A DNA stretch of 64,000 nt from Rubrivivax sp. (GCA_020852865.1 JADYZZ010000073.1:1-64000), one strand, 5' to 3'; numbered from the stretch's first letter, positions 53,409-62,676 are shown. Notes: generated by a model not told the origin, from the sequence alone. Numbers and translations are program-made.

Positions 53409-55664
53409 GTGACGGACAGGGAGACAGGGCCTAGCGGCGGCTTCCGGGGAAGCATCGGGCGCACGCACGAGGAATCGACGCCCTGGTGGAACACGCCGCC
53501 CGCCGCCGCGCCGGGCACGCCCAGCGTCATCTACGTCATGCTCGACGACGTCGGCTTCGCGGACCTCGGCTGCTTCGGCTCGGAGCTCGCCACCCCGAAC
53601 ATCGACCGGCTGGCGCGTCACGGCCTGCGCTACACCAATTTCCACACCACGACACTGTGCTCGCCCTCGCGGGCCTCCCTGCTGACCGGGCGCAACCACC
53701 ACGCGATCGGCATGCGCTTGCTGTCGAACCTGGACACCGGGTTCCCGAGCGGACGCGGCTGCATCACACCGGCCGCGGCGACCGTTGCCGAGATCCTGCG
53801 CGATCGCGGCTTCAACACCTTCTGCGTCGGCAAGTGGCATCTGGCGCCGACCGAGCACACCTCGGCCTCGGGGCCCTACGACCAGTGGCCGCTGGGGCGT
53901 GGCTTCGAGCGCTTCTACGGCTTTCTGGAGGCCGAGACCGACTGCTTCCACCCCGAGCTGACCTACGACAACCACGCCATCGATCCGCCCCGCACGCCGC
54001 AGCAGGGCTACCACCTGACGACGGACCTGATCGACCGCAGCATCTCCTTCATCAGGGACCAGAGCTCGGTCACGCCGGACAAGCCGTTCTTCCTCTACCT
54101 GGCGCTGGCCACCGCGCATGCGCCGCACCAGGCGCCGCCCGAGTTCATGGCCCGCGTGCGCGGCCGCTACGACCGCGGCTGGGATCTCGTGCGAGCCGAG
54201 CGCTTCGCGCGGCAGAAGGCGCTGGGCATCGTGCCGCCCGACACCGCGCTGGCGCCGCGCAACGCTGGCGTGCTGCCGTGGGACGAACTCGGCGACGACG
54301 AACGCCGCCTTGCGGCGCGGCTGCAGGAAGCCTATGCCGCGATGATCGAACACACCGACGCGGAGTTCGGCAGGCTGCTGGCCTTCCTGGAGGAGATCGG
54401 CCGCTTCGACAACACCCTCATCGTGTTCCTGTCGGACAACGGCGCCAGCCAGGAGGGCGGCCGGCAGGGCTCGGTCAACACGACCGCGATCCAGAACCGG
54501 GTGCCGGAGGACTTCGCGCACAACCTGTCGCTGATCGACCGCATCGGCGGGCCCGAGGCGCAGTCCAACTACCCCTGGGGCTGGGCGCAGGTCTCCAACA
54601 CGCCCTTCAAGCGCTACAAGCAGAACACGCACGAAGGCGGCGTGCGCGACCCGCTCATCGTCCACTGGCCGGCGGGCATTGCCGCGCGCGGCGAGTTGCG
54701 CGAGCAGTTCCATCACGTCATCGACATCACGCCGACGGTGCTGGCCTTGCTCGACGTGCCGGTGCCCGAGGTCTACCGCGGCGTGGCGCAGATGCCGATG
54801 CACGGCACCGACATGAGTTACAGCTTCGCCCAGCCGCAGGCGCCGACGACGCGGCTGACCCAGCATTTCGAAATGTTCGCCCACCGCGGGCTGTGGCATC
54901 GCGGCTGGAAGGCGGTGGCCTATCACGAGCGCGGCAGCCCGTACGACGACGACGTCTGGGAGCTCTACCACCTCGACACCGACTGGTCCGAGTGCCGCGA
55001 CCTGGCCGCCACGATGCCGGCCAAGCTCACCGAACTCAAGGAGCGCTTCTGGGCCGAGGCGGGCCGCTACGACGTGCTGCCGCTGGACGACCGCGGCTAT
55101 GCACTGCGCGCACGCGTGCCGCGGCCGGGCTCGCCGCGCGCGCGCAGCCGCTTCACCTACTACCCCGGCATGGCCCACCTGCCGATGGCGGTGACGCCGC
55201 CGACGATGAACCGGGCGCACCGCATCACGGCATACCTGGCCGAGCCGCTCGCCGCGCACCAGGGCGTGCTGGTGGCGCTCGGCGGGGTCAGCAGCGGCTA
55301 CGTCCTCTATGTCAAGGATGGACACCTCTGCTACGAATACAACTACGTCGGCGCGCGCTACCGCATCCGTTCGTCCGCGCCGCTGGAAGCCGACGCCACG
55401 GTGCTGCGCTTCGTTTTCGACAAGACCGGCGACTGCCGCGGCGTCGGCCGCCTGCTCGTCGGCGAGCGCGAGGTCGGCGCCACGGAGTTCCCCGCCGTGC
55501 TGCCTTTCTTCCACGGCTGGCACGGGCTGGACATCGGCCGCGACGCGCTGTCCCCGGTCTCGCACGACTACAACGGCAGTTTCCCGTTCAGCGGCAGGAT
55601 CGCCCGCGTCGTCTACGACCTGGCGCCCTCCGAGGACGTCATGTTGTTCGAGCCGGTCGACTGA
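53409..55664 (+). CDS. Arylsulfatase (type I, formylglycine-dependent)
   Basis: Hydrolyses sulfate esters. It has 751 residues from the GTG at 53409, with AAGGAG 8 nt before it. The N-terminal sulfatase domain (about 40-450) has metal ligands in MLDDVGFADLG and FLSDNGAS. The active-site CSPSR has Cys84, which must be converted to formylglycine by an enzyme not seen here. The C-terminal domain (about 560-750) is the beta-sandwich-like extension of large bacterial sulfatases. There is no signal peptide, so it is cytoplasmic like Pseudomonas AtsA, implying that the sulfate ester is imported, perhaps via the upstream binding protein. Confidence 0.92.
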   Translation: MTDRETGPSGGFRGSIGRTHEESTPWWNTPPAAAPGTPSVIYVMLDDVGFADLGCFGSELATPNIDRLARHGLRYTNFHTTTLCSPSRASLLTGRNHHAIGMRLLSNLDTGFPSGRGCITPAAATVAEILRDRGFNTFCVGKWHLAPTEHTSASGPYDQWPLGRGFERFYGFLEAETDCFHPELTYDNHAIDPPRTPQQGYHLTTDLIDRSISFIRDQSSVTPDKPFFLYLALATAHAPHQAPPEFMARVRGRYDRGWDLVRAERFARQKALGIVPPDTALAPRNAGVLPWDELGDDERRLAARLQEAYAAMIEHTDAEFGRLLAFLEEIGRFDNTLIVFLSDNGASQEGGRQGSVNTTAIQNRVPEDFAHNLSLIDRIGGPEAQSNYPWGWAQVSNTPFKRYKQNTHEGGVRDPLIVHWPAGIAARGELREQFHHVIDITPTVLALLDVPVPEVYRGVAQMPMHGTDMSYSFAQPQAPTTRLTQHFEMFAHRGLWHRGWKAVAYHERGSPYDDDVWELYHLDTDWSECRDLAATMPAKLTELKERFWAEAGRYDVLPLDDRGYALRARVPRPGSPRARSRFTYYPGMAHLPMAVTPPTMNRAHRITAYLAEPLAAHQGVLVALGGVSSGYVLYVKDGHLCYEYNYVGARYRIRSSAPLEADATVLRFVFDKTGDCRGVGRLLVGEREVGATEFPAVLPFFHGWHGLDIGRDALSPVSHDYNGSFPFSGRIARVVYDLAPSEDVMLFEPVD

Positions 55665-55815
55665 TCCGCAGCGGCGGCCGCGGCGCCTCCTTGGCCTGCT
55701 GCGACGGGCCCGCACCGGCGCGGCCAGCGCCGAAGCCGGCGGTCGAAGGCGCCTGCGCTTCGAGGCGGGGATATGCTCCTCGCGGCGATCGTCGAATGAA
55801 GATGGAACCCCACCG

Positions 55816-56619
55816 ATGAACAACGCCACCCTGCTCGGCATCGACCATGTCGTGATCGCCGTGAACGACCTCGCCGTCGCCGCGGCCGACTACCGCGCGC
55901 TCGGCTTCAGCGTCACGCCCGGCGGCCGGCACCCGGGTCGCGCCACCGAGAACGCGCTCGTCGTCTTCGCCGACGGCGCCTATCTCGAACTCATCACCTA
56001 CCACGCGCCGGCGCCCGACGAGCGCTGGTGGCGCACGCTGCAGGCCGCGGGCAGCGGCTTCGTCGACCATGCGCTGTGGCCCGAGGACACGCTGGCGGCG
56101 CTGGCCGCGGCGCGCGCGCGCGGCCTGGACGCGCTGGTCGGCCCGGTGCCCGGCAGCCGGGTGCGCCCCGACGGCCAGCGCATCGAGTGGGTGAGCGCCA
56201 GGGCGACGACGCCCGAGCTGCCTTTCCTGTGCGCCGATCGCACGCCGCGCGCGCTGCGCGTGCCCGAGGGCGAGGCGCGCCGCCACGCCAACGGCGCGCA
56301 AGGCATCGCCGAGCTGGTGGTGGCCGTCGATGCGCTCGACGCGGCGCTGGCGCGCTGCCGCGCGCTGCTCGGCCCGGCGCTGCCGCTCGTCACGGCGCCG
56401 CCCGATGCCCAGGGCCTGCAGCGTGCGCATTACAGGCTGGGCGCGCAGCGCCTGCAGCTCGTTGCGCCCGGGCCGGCGACGGCGCCCGGGCACGCGCTGC
56501 GCGAGCGGCTGCACCGGCGCGGCCCCGGGCCCTGCGCGCTCACGCTGGCCGCAGGCGGCGGCACGCCGCGCGCGCTCGACCTCGCCGCGTGCCACGGCGC
56601 GGCGATCACGCTCGCGTAG
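55816..56619 (+). CDS. VOC-superfamily glyoxalase-like protein
   Basis: Has 267 residues from the ATG at 55816. It contains a glyoxalase-like domain of the Glyoxalase_3 type: the opening LGIDHVVIAVNDLAVAAADY has the metal-ligand His, then YLELITYHAP with the Glu ligand, and a second half with AELVVAVDALDAALARC. The substrate is unknown. It follows the sulfatase by 151 nt on the same strand and might process the desulfated product. Confidence 0.82.
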   Translation: MNNATLLGIDHVVIAVNDLAVAAADYRALGFSVTPGGRHPGRATENALVVFADGAYLELITYHAPAPDERWWRTLQAAGSGFVDHALWPEDTLAALAAARARGLDALVGPVPGSRVRPDGQRIEWVSARATTPELPFLCADRTPRALRVPEGEARRHANGAQGIAELVVAVDALDAALARCRALLGPALPLVTAPPDAQGLQRAHYRLGAQRLQLVAPGPATAPGHALRERLHRRGPGPCALTLAAGGGTPRALDLAACHGAAITLA

Positions 56620-56707
56620 CCGGCGACGGCATCGGTGCGAAGCCGCGCCGGCACACCATGCGGGGACAGTGCGCCGGGACAGCGCTCTCGCCGCAGCAAC
56701 CGGACGC

Positions 56708-56815
56708 ATGGCGCAACACGAGCGGCTGCATCAGCCGCTGTGCAAGCCGCCGTGCAAGAAGGTCCGCGGGAAGGCGTGCAAGAAGACGCGCGGGCGCTGC
56801 CGCCCACGCTCCTAG
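56708..56815 (+). CDS. Possible cysteine-rich miniprotein (35 residues)
   Basis: A short frame encodes a Lys/Arg-rich peptide with four cysteines spaced C-x3-C-x7-C-x6-C (CKPPCKK, KACKK, GRCR). It sits in the gap between the VOC gene and the copper regulator and overlaps the end of the latter by 4 nt in the opposite direction. A cysteine-rich, basic peptide beside a copper operon could bind metal, but the ribosome-binding site is weak and it may be chance. Confidence 0.3.
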   Translation: MAQHERLHQPLCKPPCKKVRGKACKKTRGRCRPRS

Positions 56816-57315
56816 CGCGACCGCCGCGCCGCGCCCGCGGGCGCCGCCGCCGGCGTGCGCGGCATTCCGCGCCGCAAGCCGGCGTGCGCGTCGTGCGCCT
56901 TCGGCGCCGCCATCGCGGCCGATTCGAGCGAGGCGATGATCGGACACTCGGGCCGCTCGTCGCCGCGGCAGCAGTGCACCAGGTGCGCGAGCGTGGCCTT
57001 CATCGCCTGCACTTCGGCGATCTTGGCGTCGAGCTCGGCGATGTGCGCCTCGGCCAGCGCCTTGACCAGCCGGCTCGGACGCCGCCGGTCCTGCCACAGG
57101 CCGAGCAGCGCGCGGATCTGCTCGATCGAGAAGCCCAGATCGCGCGCGCGCCGGATGAAGCGCAGCGTGCCGATCTCCTTGTCGCCGTAGCGGCGGTAGC
57201 CGGCCTCGCTGCGCGCGGGCTGCGCGAACAGGCCCACGCTCTCGTAGTGGCGGATCATCTTGGCCGAGACGCCCGAGGCCTTGGCCGCGGCGCCGATGTG
57301 GATGCGTTCGTTCAT
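56812..57315 (-). CDS. cueR: Copper-responsive MerR-family regulator CueR
   Basis: Activates copper efflux genes by twisting promoters with over-long spacers. It has 167 residues. Winged helix-turn-helix at about 6-45 (IGAAAKASGVSAKMIRHYESVGL), dimer coiled coil about 80-112, and a metal loop with Cys116 and Cys124 in HCCRGDERPEC, the same 7-residue spacing as E. coli CueR. A Ser rather than Cys at the position that discriminates metals supports monovalent copper or silver. It has an extra Ala/Arg/Pro tail. It is separated by 64 nt from the copA stop and runs in the same direction. Confidence 0.93.
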   Translation of the reverse strand: MNERIHIGAAAKASGVSAKMIRHYESVGLFAQPARSEAGYRRYGDKEIGTLRFIRRARDLGFSIEQIRALLGLWQDRRRPSRLVKALAEAHIAELDAKIAEVQAMKATLAHLVHCCRGDERPECPIIASLESAAMAAPKAHDAHAGLRRGMPRTPAAAPAGAARRSR

Positions 57316-57379
57316 CGTCGTCCCCGGGCGTCAGGCACGTGAAGCGGGCACCGCGGGCGCGTTTCGAAGGCGCGGAGGT

Positions 57380-59830
57380 TCACGCCGCGGCCGCCTGCGC
57401 CGGCTGCGCCGTGCGCGGCGGTGCGTCAGCGCCGGTGCTGCCGCGCCAGCGGCGCAAGGTGAGCGCATTGGTGACGACGCTCACACTGCTCGCGGCCATC
57501 GCGGCGCCGGCAATCACCGGGCTCAGCACGCCGGCCGCGGCCAGCGGGATGCCGAGGACGTTGTAGCCGAAGGCCCAGAACAGCCCCTGCTTGATCTTCG
57601 CGTAGGTGCGGCGCGAGACATCGAGCGAATCGGCCACGAGGCGCAGGTCACCGCGCATCAGCGTGATGCCGGCGGCCTCGGTGGCGACGTCGGCGCCGTC
57701 GGCCATCGCGAAGCCGACCGCGGCCGCTGCCAGCGCCGGTCCGTCGTTGAGGCCGTCGCCGGCGAAGGCCACCACCTCGCCGGCGCGGCCGAGCGCCTCG
57801 ACCACTGCCGCCTTGTCGCCCGGCAGCACCTCGGCGCGCACGTCGTCGATGCCGAGCTCGCGCCCGACCGCAGCGGCCGCGCCCGGGTTGTCGCCGGTCA
57901 GCATCACGGTGCGGATGCCCAGTTCGTGCAGCCGCGCCACCGCCTGGCGCGCCGTGGCCTTCACGCTGTCGCCGAAGGCGAGCAGGCCGAGCAGCTCGGC
58001 GGCCGCGCCATCGCGCCGCAACAGCCACGAGACGGTGCGGCCCTGCGCCTGCAGCCGCGCCGCCGCGTCGGCCAGCGCGCCGGGCGCGACGCCCAGCTCC
58101 TGCACCAGCCGCGTGCTGCCCAGAACGATGGTCTGTCCATCCACGCTGCCCTCGACGCCGCGCCCCGGCAGCGCCTTGGCGCCGGCGGCCGGCGGCACCG
58201 CCAGCCCTTCGGCGCTGGCGCGTTCGAGCACGGCCAGCGCCAGCGGATGCGTGCTGGCTTGCTGCAGCGCCGCGGCCAGCCGCAGCAGCTCGGCGCGCGC
58301 CACGCCGGCGGCCGGCTCGAGCGCGGCCAGTGCCGGCCGGCCTTCGGTGAGCGTGCCGGTCTTGTCGAAGGCGACGACGGTGACCGCGTGCGCCAGTTCC
58401 AGCGCCTGCGCGTCCTTGATCAGGATGCCGTGGCGCGCGGCGACGCCGGTGCCGACCATGATCGCGGTGGGCGTGGCCAGCCCGAGCGCGCAGGGGCAGG
58501 CGATGACGAGCACCGACACCGCGTTGATGACCGCCTGCGCGACATCGCCCGACCAGGCGAGCCAGCCGCCGAAGGTGACGAGGGCGATGCCCAGCACCAC
58601 CGGCACGAACACCGCGCTCACGCGGTCGACGATGCGCTGGATCGGGGCCTTCGCCGCCTGCGCCGACTCGACCATGCGGATGATGCGCGCCAGCGTCGTC
58701 TCGGCGCCGACGGCGCCGGTGCGCACCAGCAGCAGGCCCTCGGCGTTGAGCGAGCCGCCGGTGACCGCGTCGCCGTCGCCCTTGGCCACCGGCAGGCTCT
58801 CGCCGGTGATGAGCGACTCGTCGACATGGCTGCGGCCTTCGAGCACCTGGCCGTCGACGGCGACGCGCTCGCCCGGGCGCACGACGACGAGGTCGCCGAC
58901 GCGCAGCTCGTCGACCGGCAGGTCGAGTTCCGCGCCGTCGCGGCGCACGCGCGCGGTGGTGGGCGCGAGCGCGTTGAGCGCGCGGATCGCGTCGGTGGTC
59001 TGACGCTTGGCGCGGCCCTCGAGCCACCTGCCCAGCAGCACCAGCGTGACGACGGTGGCCGAGGCCTCGAAGTACAGATGCGGCGCGCCGTGCTGCGCGT
59101 GCGCCAGCAGCAGATAGAGCGACAGCCCGTAGGCCGCGGAAGTGCCCAGCGCCACCAGCAGGTCCATGTTGCCCGTGCCGGCGCGCAGCGCCTTCCAGCC
59201 GGCGCGATAGAAGCGCGCGCCGAGCCCGAACTGCACCGGCGTGGCCAGCGCGAGCTGCAGCCAGCCGCCGGGCATCCAGTCGACGCCCAGGGGCTGCAGC
59301 AGCATCGGCAGCACCAGCGGCAGCGTGAGCAGCGCGGCCAGCGCCACCGGCCACCATTCGGGCAGGCGGCGGCGTACGGGTGCGGGCTGCGCCTCGGCCA
59401 GGTCGTGCGCCGCGTAGCCGGCCTTGTCGACCGCGGCCACGAGCGCGCGGACCGGCACCGTGGCCAGCGCCTGGACGGTGGCGCGCTCGGTGGCGAGGTT
59501 GACCGCGACGCGTTCGACGCCGGGCACCTTCAGCAGCGCCCTTTCCACGCGCGCGACGCACGACGCGCAGGTCATGCCCTCGATCTGCAGCGTCGTCTCG
59601 CGCTCGGCCACCTCGTAGCCCGCCTTGCGCACCGCCTGGGCCAGAGCGGCGGCGCCGACCGTCGGCAGCGCCTGCACGCTCGCCTGCTCGGTGGCGAGGT
59701 TGACGCTCGCGCGCTCGACGCCGGGCACCGCCTGCAACGCCTTCTCGACGCGCGCCACGCAGGAGGCGCAGGTCATCCCGGCGATGTCCAGCCTGATCGC
59801 ATTCTCTGCAGACGGCATGGCGGAATTCAT
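57380..59830 (-). CDS. copA: Copper-exporting P-type ATPase
   Basis: P1B-type ATPase that pumps Cu(I) out of the cytoplasm. It has 816 residues from the ATG at 59830, chosen for its GGAG at 8 nt (ATGs at 59836 and 59818 are weaker). Two N-terminal heavy-metal domains each have GMTCASC (Cys21/24 and Cys88/91). The transmembrane CPC is Cys445-Pro-Cys447; the phosphorylated Asp489 lies in DKTGTLT; TGES and the hinge GDGLND are present. Eight helices are expected. It is followed by cueR on the same strand and divergent from copZ across two CueR-type operators. Confidence 0.96.
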   Translation of the reverse strand: MNSAMPSAENAIRLDIAGMTCASCVARVEKALQAVPGVERASVNLATEQASVQALPTVGAAALAQAVRKAGYEVAERETTLQIEGMTCASCVARVERALLKVPGVERVAVNLATERATVQALATVPVRALVAAVDKAGYAAHDLAEAQPAPVRRRLPEWWPVALAALLTLPLVLPMLLQPLGVDWMPGGWLQLALATPVQFGLGARFYRAGWKALRAGTGNMDLLVALGTSAAYGLSLYLLLAHAQHGAPHLYFEASATVVTLVLLGRWLEGRAKRQTTDAIRALNALAPTTARVRRDGAELDLPVDELRVGDLVVVRPGERVAVDGQVLEGRSHVDESLITGESLPVAKGDGDAVTGGSLNAEGLLLVRTGAVGAETTLARIIRMVESAQAAKAPIQRIVDRVSAVFVPVVLGIALVTFGGWLAWSGDVAQAVINAVSVLVIACPCALGLATPTAIMVGTGVAARHGILIKDAQALELAHAVTVVAFDKTGTLTEGRPALAALEPAAGVARAELLRLAAALQQASTHPLALAVLERASAEGLAVPPAAGAKALPGRGVEGSVDGQTIVLGSTRLVQELGVAPGALADAAARLQAQGRTVSWLLRRDGAAAELLGLLAFGDSVKATARQAVARLHELGIRTVMLTGDNPGAAAAVGRELGIDDVRAEVLPGDKAAVVEALGRAGEVVAFAGDGLNDGPALAAAAVGFAMADGADVATEAAGITLMRGDLRLVADSLDVSRRTYAKIKQGLFWAFGYNVLGIPLAAAGVLSPVIAGAAMAASSVSVVTNALTLRRWRGSTGADAPPRTAQPAQAAAA

Positions 59831-59875
59831 GAGCATTCTCCGGATGCGGCCAGGGGAGCCGGAAGGCAGCTTCGG

Positions 59876-59898
59876 GCTTCCCACGATGGCAAGCTCAA
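59876..59898 (-). promoter_or_regulatory. CueR-type operator/promoter of copA
   Basis: Minus strand: TTGAGC (-35) merges into the dyad GCTTGCCATCGTGGGAAGC, then about 19 nt after the -35 comes GAAGCT as a weak -10. The long spacer with a central dyad is the MerR/CueR signature. The site lies about 45 nt upstream of the copA start. Confidence 0.75.
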
Positions 59899-59949
59899 GC
59901 GCGGCCGCGCCAAACCCGCGCTCATGGCAGGGGCAAGCGTGGAGGGCGC

Positions 59950-59979
59950 TTGACCTTCCCACGGTGGCAAGCGCCAGAG
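59950..59979 (+). promoter_or_regulatory. CueR-type operator/promoter of copZ
   Basis: TTGACC (59950-59955) is followed by the dyad ACCTTCCCACGGTGGCAAGC (59953-59972), very close to the known CueR box. A weak -10 CAGAGT sits at 19-nt spacing. It lies about 40-65 nt upstream of the copZ start and is arranged back-to-back with the copA operator. Confidence 0.8.
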
Positions 59980-60017
59980 TATGCTCGTCCCCAGGCCCCG
60001 ATGCAGGAGAGAACACG

Positions 60018-60266
60018 ATGATCGCCTTCGAAGTGAAAGACATGACCTGCGGCCACTGCGCCGGCACCATCACCAAGGCCCTGGCCGCCGTCGACCAGGG
60101 CGCCAAGGTGCAGATCGACCTCGCGAGCCACCACGTGCGCATCGAGCCGGCCGCGGCCGGCGCGCAGGCGCTCGAAGACGCCATCCGCGAAGCCGGCTAC
60201 ACCCCGGTCGCGCTGGCCGATGCGACGCCCGCGGCCGCCGCGCCAGGCGGCTGCGGCTGCCGCTAG
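60018..60266 (+). CDS. copZ: Copper chaperone CopZ (heavy-metal-associated domain)
   Basis: Small cytosolic Cu(I) carrier that hands copper to CopA. It has 82 residues and one HMA fold with MTCGHC (Cys11, Cys14) in the first loop. The His between the cysteines is common in proteobacterial CopZ. An unusual Ala/Gly tail ends Gly-Gly-Cys-Gly-Cys-Arg, adding a second possible thiol site. Start at 60018 with AGGAGAG upstream. It is divergent from copA with shared CueR control. Confidence 0.93.
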   Translation: MIAFEVKDMTCGHCAGTITKALAAVDQGAKVQIDLASHHVRIEPAAAGAQALEDAIREAGYTPVALADATPAAAAPGGCGCR

Positions 60267-60299
60267 CGCGTGACGCCCGGCCGCCCGCGAGCAGGCCCG

Positions 60300-60806
60300 A
60301 TGAAGATGTCGATGTACCAGGCCAGCGTGCCGCGGCTGGCCGCGATGCTCGAGAACCTCTCGGGCATCCTCGACAAGGCCCAGGCGCACATCGATGCGCG
60401 CAGGATCGACGTCGCCGTGCTGATGGGCGCGCGCCTGGCGCTCGACATGTATCCGTTTTCCAAGCAGGTGCAGATCGCCTGCGACAAGGCACGCAGCGTC
60501 GTCGCCCGGCTGGCCGACATGGAAGTGCCCGCCTACGCCGACGACGAGCGCACGCTGGCCGAGCTCCAGCAGCGCATCGCGCGCAGCGCGGCCTTCATCC
60601 GCAGCGTGCCGCCCGAGCGCATCGACGGCACCGAGGACAAGGAGATCGTGCTGCCGGTGGCCGGCAAGCCGACGCGCTACGGCGGCATGCAACTGCTGCT
60701 CGGGCATTCCATCCCGAACGTGTACTTCCACGCCGCCATGGCCTACGCGATCCTGCGCCACAACGGGGTGGACCTGGGCAAGAGGGATTTCCTCGGCAAT
60801 CCGTGA
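60300..60806 (+). CDS. DUF1993 family protein
   Basis: Has 168 residues from the ATG at 60300 (MKMSMYQASVPRLAAMLENL, the typical family opening). Helical, related in fold to DinB-like four-helix proteins, with PFSKQVQIACDKA and a conserved C-terminal HSIPNVYFHAAMAYAILRHNGVDLGK. Function unknown. It follows copZ by 33 nt, so it may be read through from the copper promoter; no metal motif is evident. Confidence 0.88.
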   Translation: MKMSMYQASVPRLAAMLENLSGILDKAQAHIDARRIDVAVLMGARLALDMYPFSKQVQIACDKARSVVARLADMEVPAYADDERTLAELQQRIARSAAFIRSVPPERIDGTEDKEIVLPVAGKPTRYGGMQLLLGHSIPNVYFHAAMAYAILRHNGVDLGKRDFLGNP

Positions 60807-60875
60807 GCGGCGCGTTGCGCCCCGAATTCTGCTCGGGCGGCGCCTCGGTGACCGCATCGGCCTTTTCGAGCGCTG

Positions 60876-61136
60876 TCAGTCGGGCAGATCTTTGGGCTTG
60901 GCGTCGGCTTTCACGCGCAGCACGAACTCCTCACCCTTCATGCGCTCGCGAACGAAGGCGTATGCGGCCTGCAGGTCTTCGGCCTTCAGATGCGGGTACT
61001 CGTCGAGGATGCGCTGGCTGCTCCAGCCCGAGGCCAGCAGTTCGAGCACGAAGTCCACGCTGACGCGCGTGCCGGCAATGCGGGGTCTTCCGAGCAAGGT
61101 GCCGGGCGTCGTGACAATGCGTTCCCGCCAGTTCAT
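60876..61136 (-). CDS. DUF433 antitoxin-like protein
   Basis: Has 86 residues from the ATG at 61136. The DUF433 signature GRPRIAGTRVSVDFVLELLASGWS is followed by a helix-turn-helix-like EDLQAAYAFVRE. Members usually pair with a DUF5615 (PIN-like) toxin encoded next to them. Here the downstream neighbour is the convergent DUF1993 gene and upstream is radA, so no toxin gene is visible. It is an orphan antitoxin or a regulator derived from one. Confidence 0.85.
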   Translation of the reverse strand: MNWRERIVTTPGTLLGRPRIAGTRVSVDFVLELLASGWSSQRILDEYPHLKAEDLQAAYAFVRERMKGEEFVLRVKADAKPKDLPD

Positions 61137-61290
61137 GGAAGTGTGCCTGCATGAATCGGTCGCCGCGGGGGCCCCGGCGCTCCCGCCTAGGCGGTGGCGC
61201 AGCCGCCGAGGGCAACGGAGTATGCGCCGCACGCGCGCCGGGTGCCCGATGGCGATGAAGCCATTTGACGCAGCGACAATCGACGCGCCG

Positions 61291-62655
61291 ATGACGCGCG
61301 CCAAGACCATCTACACCTGCCGCGAATGCGGCGGCACCAGCCCGAAGTGGCTGGGCCAGTGCCCGCACTGCAAGGCCTGGAACACGCTCGACGAGAGCGT
61401 GGCCGAGCCGGCCGCGGCGGCGAAGAACCGCTTCCAGGCGCTGGCGCGCAGCCAGCCGGTCGCGACGCTGGCCGAGATCGAGGCGACCGAGTTCGAGCGC
61501 GAAGGCACGGGGCAGGAGGAGCTCGACCGCGTGCTCGGCGGCGGCCTGGTGGCCGGCGGCGTGGTGCTGATCGGCGGCGACCCCGGCATCGGCAAGAGCA
61601 CGCTGCTGCTGCAGGCCGCCGACGCGATGAGCGCGCGCCTGAAAGTGCTCTACGTCACCGGCGAGGAGAGTGGCGCGCAGGTGGCGCTGCGCGCGCGCCG
61701 GCTCGGGCTGGCCGGGCGCGCGGTGCGCGTGCTGGCCGAGATCAACCTCGAGAGGATCCTCGCCGCGCTCGAGGCCGAGCGGCCGGCGCTGGCCGTCATC
61801 GACTCGATCCAGACGCTGTACTCCGAGCAGCTCGCCTCGGCGCCGGGCTCGGTGGCGCAGGTGCGCGAATGCGCGGCGCAGCTCACGCGCGCGGCCAAGG
61901 CGGGCGGCATCGCGGTGGTGCTGGTCGGCCATGTCACCAAGGAAGGCGCGATCGCCGGCCCGCGCGTGCTCGAGCACATCGTCGACACGGTGCTGTACTT
62001 CGAGGGCGACCCGCATTCGAGCTTTCGCCTCGTGCGCGCGATCAAGAACCGTTTCGGCGCCGTCAACGAGATCGGCGTGTTCGCGATGACCGAGCGCGGC
62101 CTGAAGGGCGTGGCCAACCCGAGCGCGATCTTCCTGTCCACGCAGGGCGAGCCGGTGCCAGGTGCCTGCGTGCTGTGCACGCTCGAGGGCACGCGGCCGC
62201 TGCTGGTGGAGGTGCAGGCGCTGGTCGACAGCGGCGGCGCGAGCCCGCGGCGGCTTTCGGTGGGCCTGGACCGCGACCGCCTGGCGATGCTGCTGGCCGT
62301 GCTGCACCGGCATGCCGGCGTGAGCTGCATGGACCAGGATGTGTTCGTCAACGCCGTGGGCGGCGTGCGCATCGGCGAGCCGGCGGCCGACCTCGCGGTG
62401 CTGCTCGCCATCACCAGCAGCCTGCGCGGGCGGGCGCTGCCGCGCGGCTTCATCGCCTTCGGCGAAGTGGGCCTGGCGGGCGAAGTGCGGCCGGCGCCGC
62501 GCGGGCAGGAGCGGCTCAAGGAGGCAGCCAAGCTCGGCTTCAGCGTCGCCGTGGTGCCGCGCGCCAATGCGCCGAAGAAGGCGATCGAAGGGCTCACCGT
62601 CCACGCGGTCGAGCGCATCGAGCAGGCGATCGAGGCCGTGCGCGGGCTGGCCTGA
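61291..62655 (+). CDS. radA: DNA repair protein RadA (Sms)
   Basis: Hexameric DnaB-like, RecA-related ATPase that promotes branch migration in recombination. It has 454 residues from the ATG at 61291. N-terminal C4 zinc finger (CRECGG, CPHC), Walker A GGDPGIGKST, the RadA-specific KNRFG motif (AIKNRFGAVNE), and a C-terminal Lon-like domain with FVNAVGGVRIGEPAADLAVLLA. Full length and intact. The stop codon is followed immediately by a copy of the dispersed repeat. Confidence 0.96.
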   Translation: MTRAKTIYTCRECGGTSPKWLGQCPHCKAWNTLDESVAEPAAAAKNRFQALARSQPVATLAEIEATEFEREGTGQEELDRVLGGGLVAGGVVLIGGDPGIGKSTLLLQAADAMSARLKVLYVTGEESGAQVALRARRLGLAGRAVRVLAEINLERILAALEAERPALAVIDSIQTLYSEQLASAPGSVAQVRECAAQLTRAAKAGGIAVVLVGHVTKEGAIAGPRVLEHIVDTVLYFEGDPHSSFRLVRAIKNRFGAVNEIGVFAMTERGLKGVANPSAIFLSTQGEPVPGACVLCTLEGTRPLLVEVQALVDSGGASPRRLSVGLDRDRLAMLLAVLHRHAGVSCMDQDVFVNAVGGVRIGEPAADLAVLLAITSSLRGRALPRGFIAFGEVGLAGEVRPAPRGQERLKEAAKLGFSVAVVPRANAPKKAIEGLTVHAVERIEQAIEAVRGLA

Positions 62656-62676
62656 GCCTGTGCAGACATGAATCGC
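62654..62676 (+). repeat. Dispersed intergenic repeat, copy F
   Basis: Right behind the radA stop the bases read GAGCCTGTGCAGACATGAAT then CGC, differing from the consensus at one position (GTGCAG for GTGAAG). After CGC the sequence diverges (TGACCGCC). Confidence 0.8.

Noticed and set aside
53091..55841. A 916-codon frame antisense to the sulfatase
   Set aside because: It is His/Arg/Val-rich shadow sequence opposite a sulfatase with all catalytic motifs, and has no ribosome-binding site or family match.
61141..61180. A possible further copy of the dispersed repeat (GCATGAATCGGTCGCCGCG)
   Set aside because: It shares only ATGAATCG and a GC-rich tail and lies upstream of, not behind, a gene. 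The match is too short to count.
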